Positions 52,051-52,095 of a stretch of 52,095 bases of DNA are shown in pieces. Made by a program: the position numbers and the translations under genes. How positions within the stretch are numbered: position 1 is the first letter of the stretch; every line of letters begins with the position of its first letter. The notes below the pieces were generated by a model, which was given only the letters and a program-made list of their open reading frames with translations, searched no databases and was not told the DNA's origin. Source of the DNA: Ruminococcaceae bacterium UBA2857 (GTDB lineage Bacteria; Bacillota; Clostridia; Oscillospirales; Acutalibacteraceae); assembly GCA_002350705.1 (NCBI GenBank), contig DEFH01000041.1, positions 1,698 to 53,792 of the forward strand. Direction: 5' to 3'.

Positions 52051-52079
52051 ATTGTATCATATTTATCCCCAATTGTGAA
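52051..52079 (-). promoter_or_regulatory. Promoter of the TIR-MORN/tandem-TIR pair
   Basis: TTCACA (52074-52079), a 17-base spacer and TACAAT (52051-52056) on the minus strand, one mismatch in each box. The start codon lies about 33 bases beyond the -10 box. Confidence 0.65.
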
Positions 52080-52095
52080 CTACCCATTGTCTAAA

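Noticed and set aside
48877..52079. A CBASS or Thoeris system
   Set aside because: No CD-NTase cyclase, cap genes or ThsA-like SLOG/SIR2 protein is present; only TIR and patatin proteins can be seen.

Overview
The window reads as chromosomal DNA of a low-to-medium GC, spore-gene-carrying anaerobe of the Clostridia. A Ruminococcus-like member of the Oscillospiraceae is the best guess. The grounds are an rpsF-ssb-rpsR operon of Firmicutes type, strong GGAGG ribosome binding sites, SpoVAD, ferredoxin-dependent 2-oxoacid chemistry, a BspA-like leucine-rich-repeat protein, and CBM26-like starch-binding modules inside a giant surface protein. The genus is inference; no 16S rRNA is present. Almost everything is on the minus strand. 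Only the BspA-like gene and the alpha/beta hydrolase run on the plus strand.

Layout. 1-8341 is housekeeping: a cut-off tRNA-Ser(UGA), a TSCPD-domain gene, rpsF-ssb-rpsR behind a consensus promoter, a RING/DUF2628 membrane protein with galU, the overlapping aroA-aroC-pheA operon (EPSP to prephenate and phenylpyruvate), and a spoVAD gene standing alone. 8462-33532 is one 25-kb gene for a secreted protein of about 8,356 residues. It has roughly 26 CnaB-like domains, arrays of a second small repeat, SpaA-like domains, and about 1,800 residues of carbohydrate-binding-like repeats that split one SpaA-like domain. It has no visible cell-wall anchor.

33849-42637 is a compact minus-strand gene run: a cysteine-rich lipoprotein, an SsuA/TauA-type binding protein, ATPase and permease, a four-subunit 2-oxoacid:ferredoxin oxidoreductase (gamma, delta, alpha, beta), a phenylacetate-CoA-ligase-like enzyme and a class I aminotransferase. 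Its leader holds a 32-codon ORF with five Cys and five Met codons, then an intrinsic terminator and a mutually exclusive antiterminator. This is a classic attenuator that would sense sulfur amino acids, and I could not place it in any described system. It suggests that the importer plus ferredoxin/CoA-ligase/aminotransferase chemistry serves sulfur acquisition, or that an arylacetate/2-oxoacid salvage route is tied to sulfur status.

42792-46238 holds the BspA-like protein and a membrane-anchored hydrolase. 46290-48880 is an lrp-aminotransferase-ispE operon with overlapping genes. 48877-52079 holds a TIR-MORN protein, a tandem-TIR protein with much lower GC, and a patatin-like lipase, all in one direction. 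This is a possible NAD-signalling or defence-like group, but not a known system type. Promoter and hairpin calls were made by reading the sequence; no search or folding program was run.
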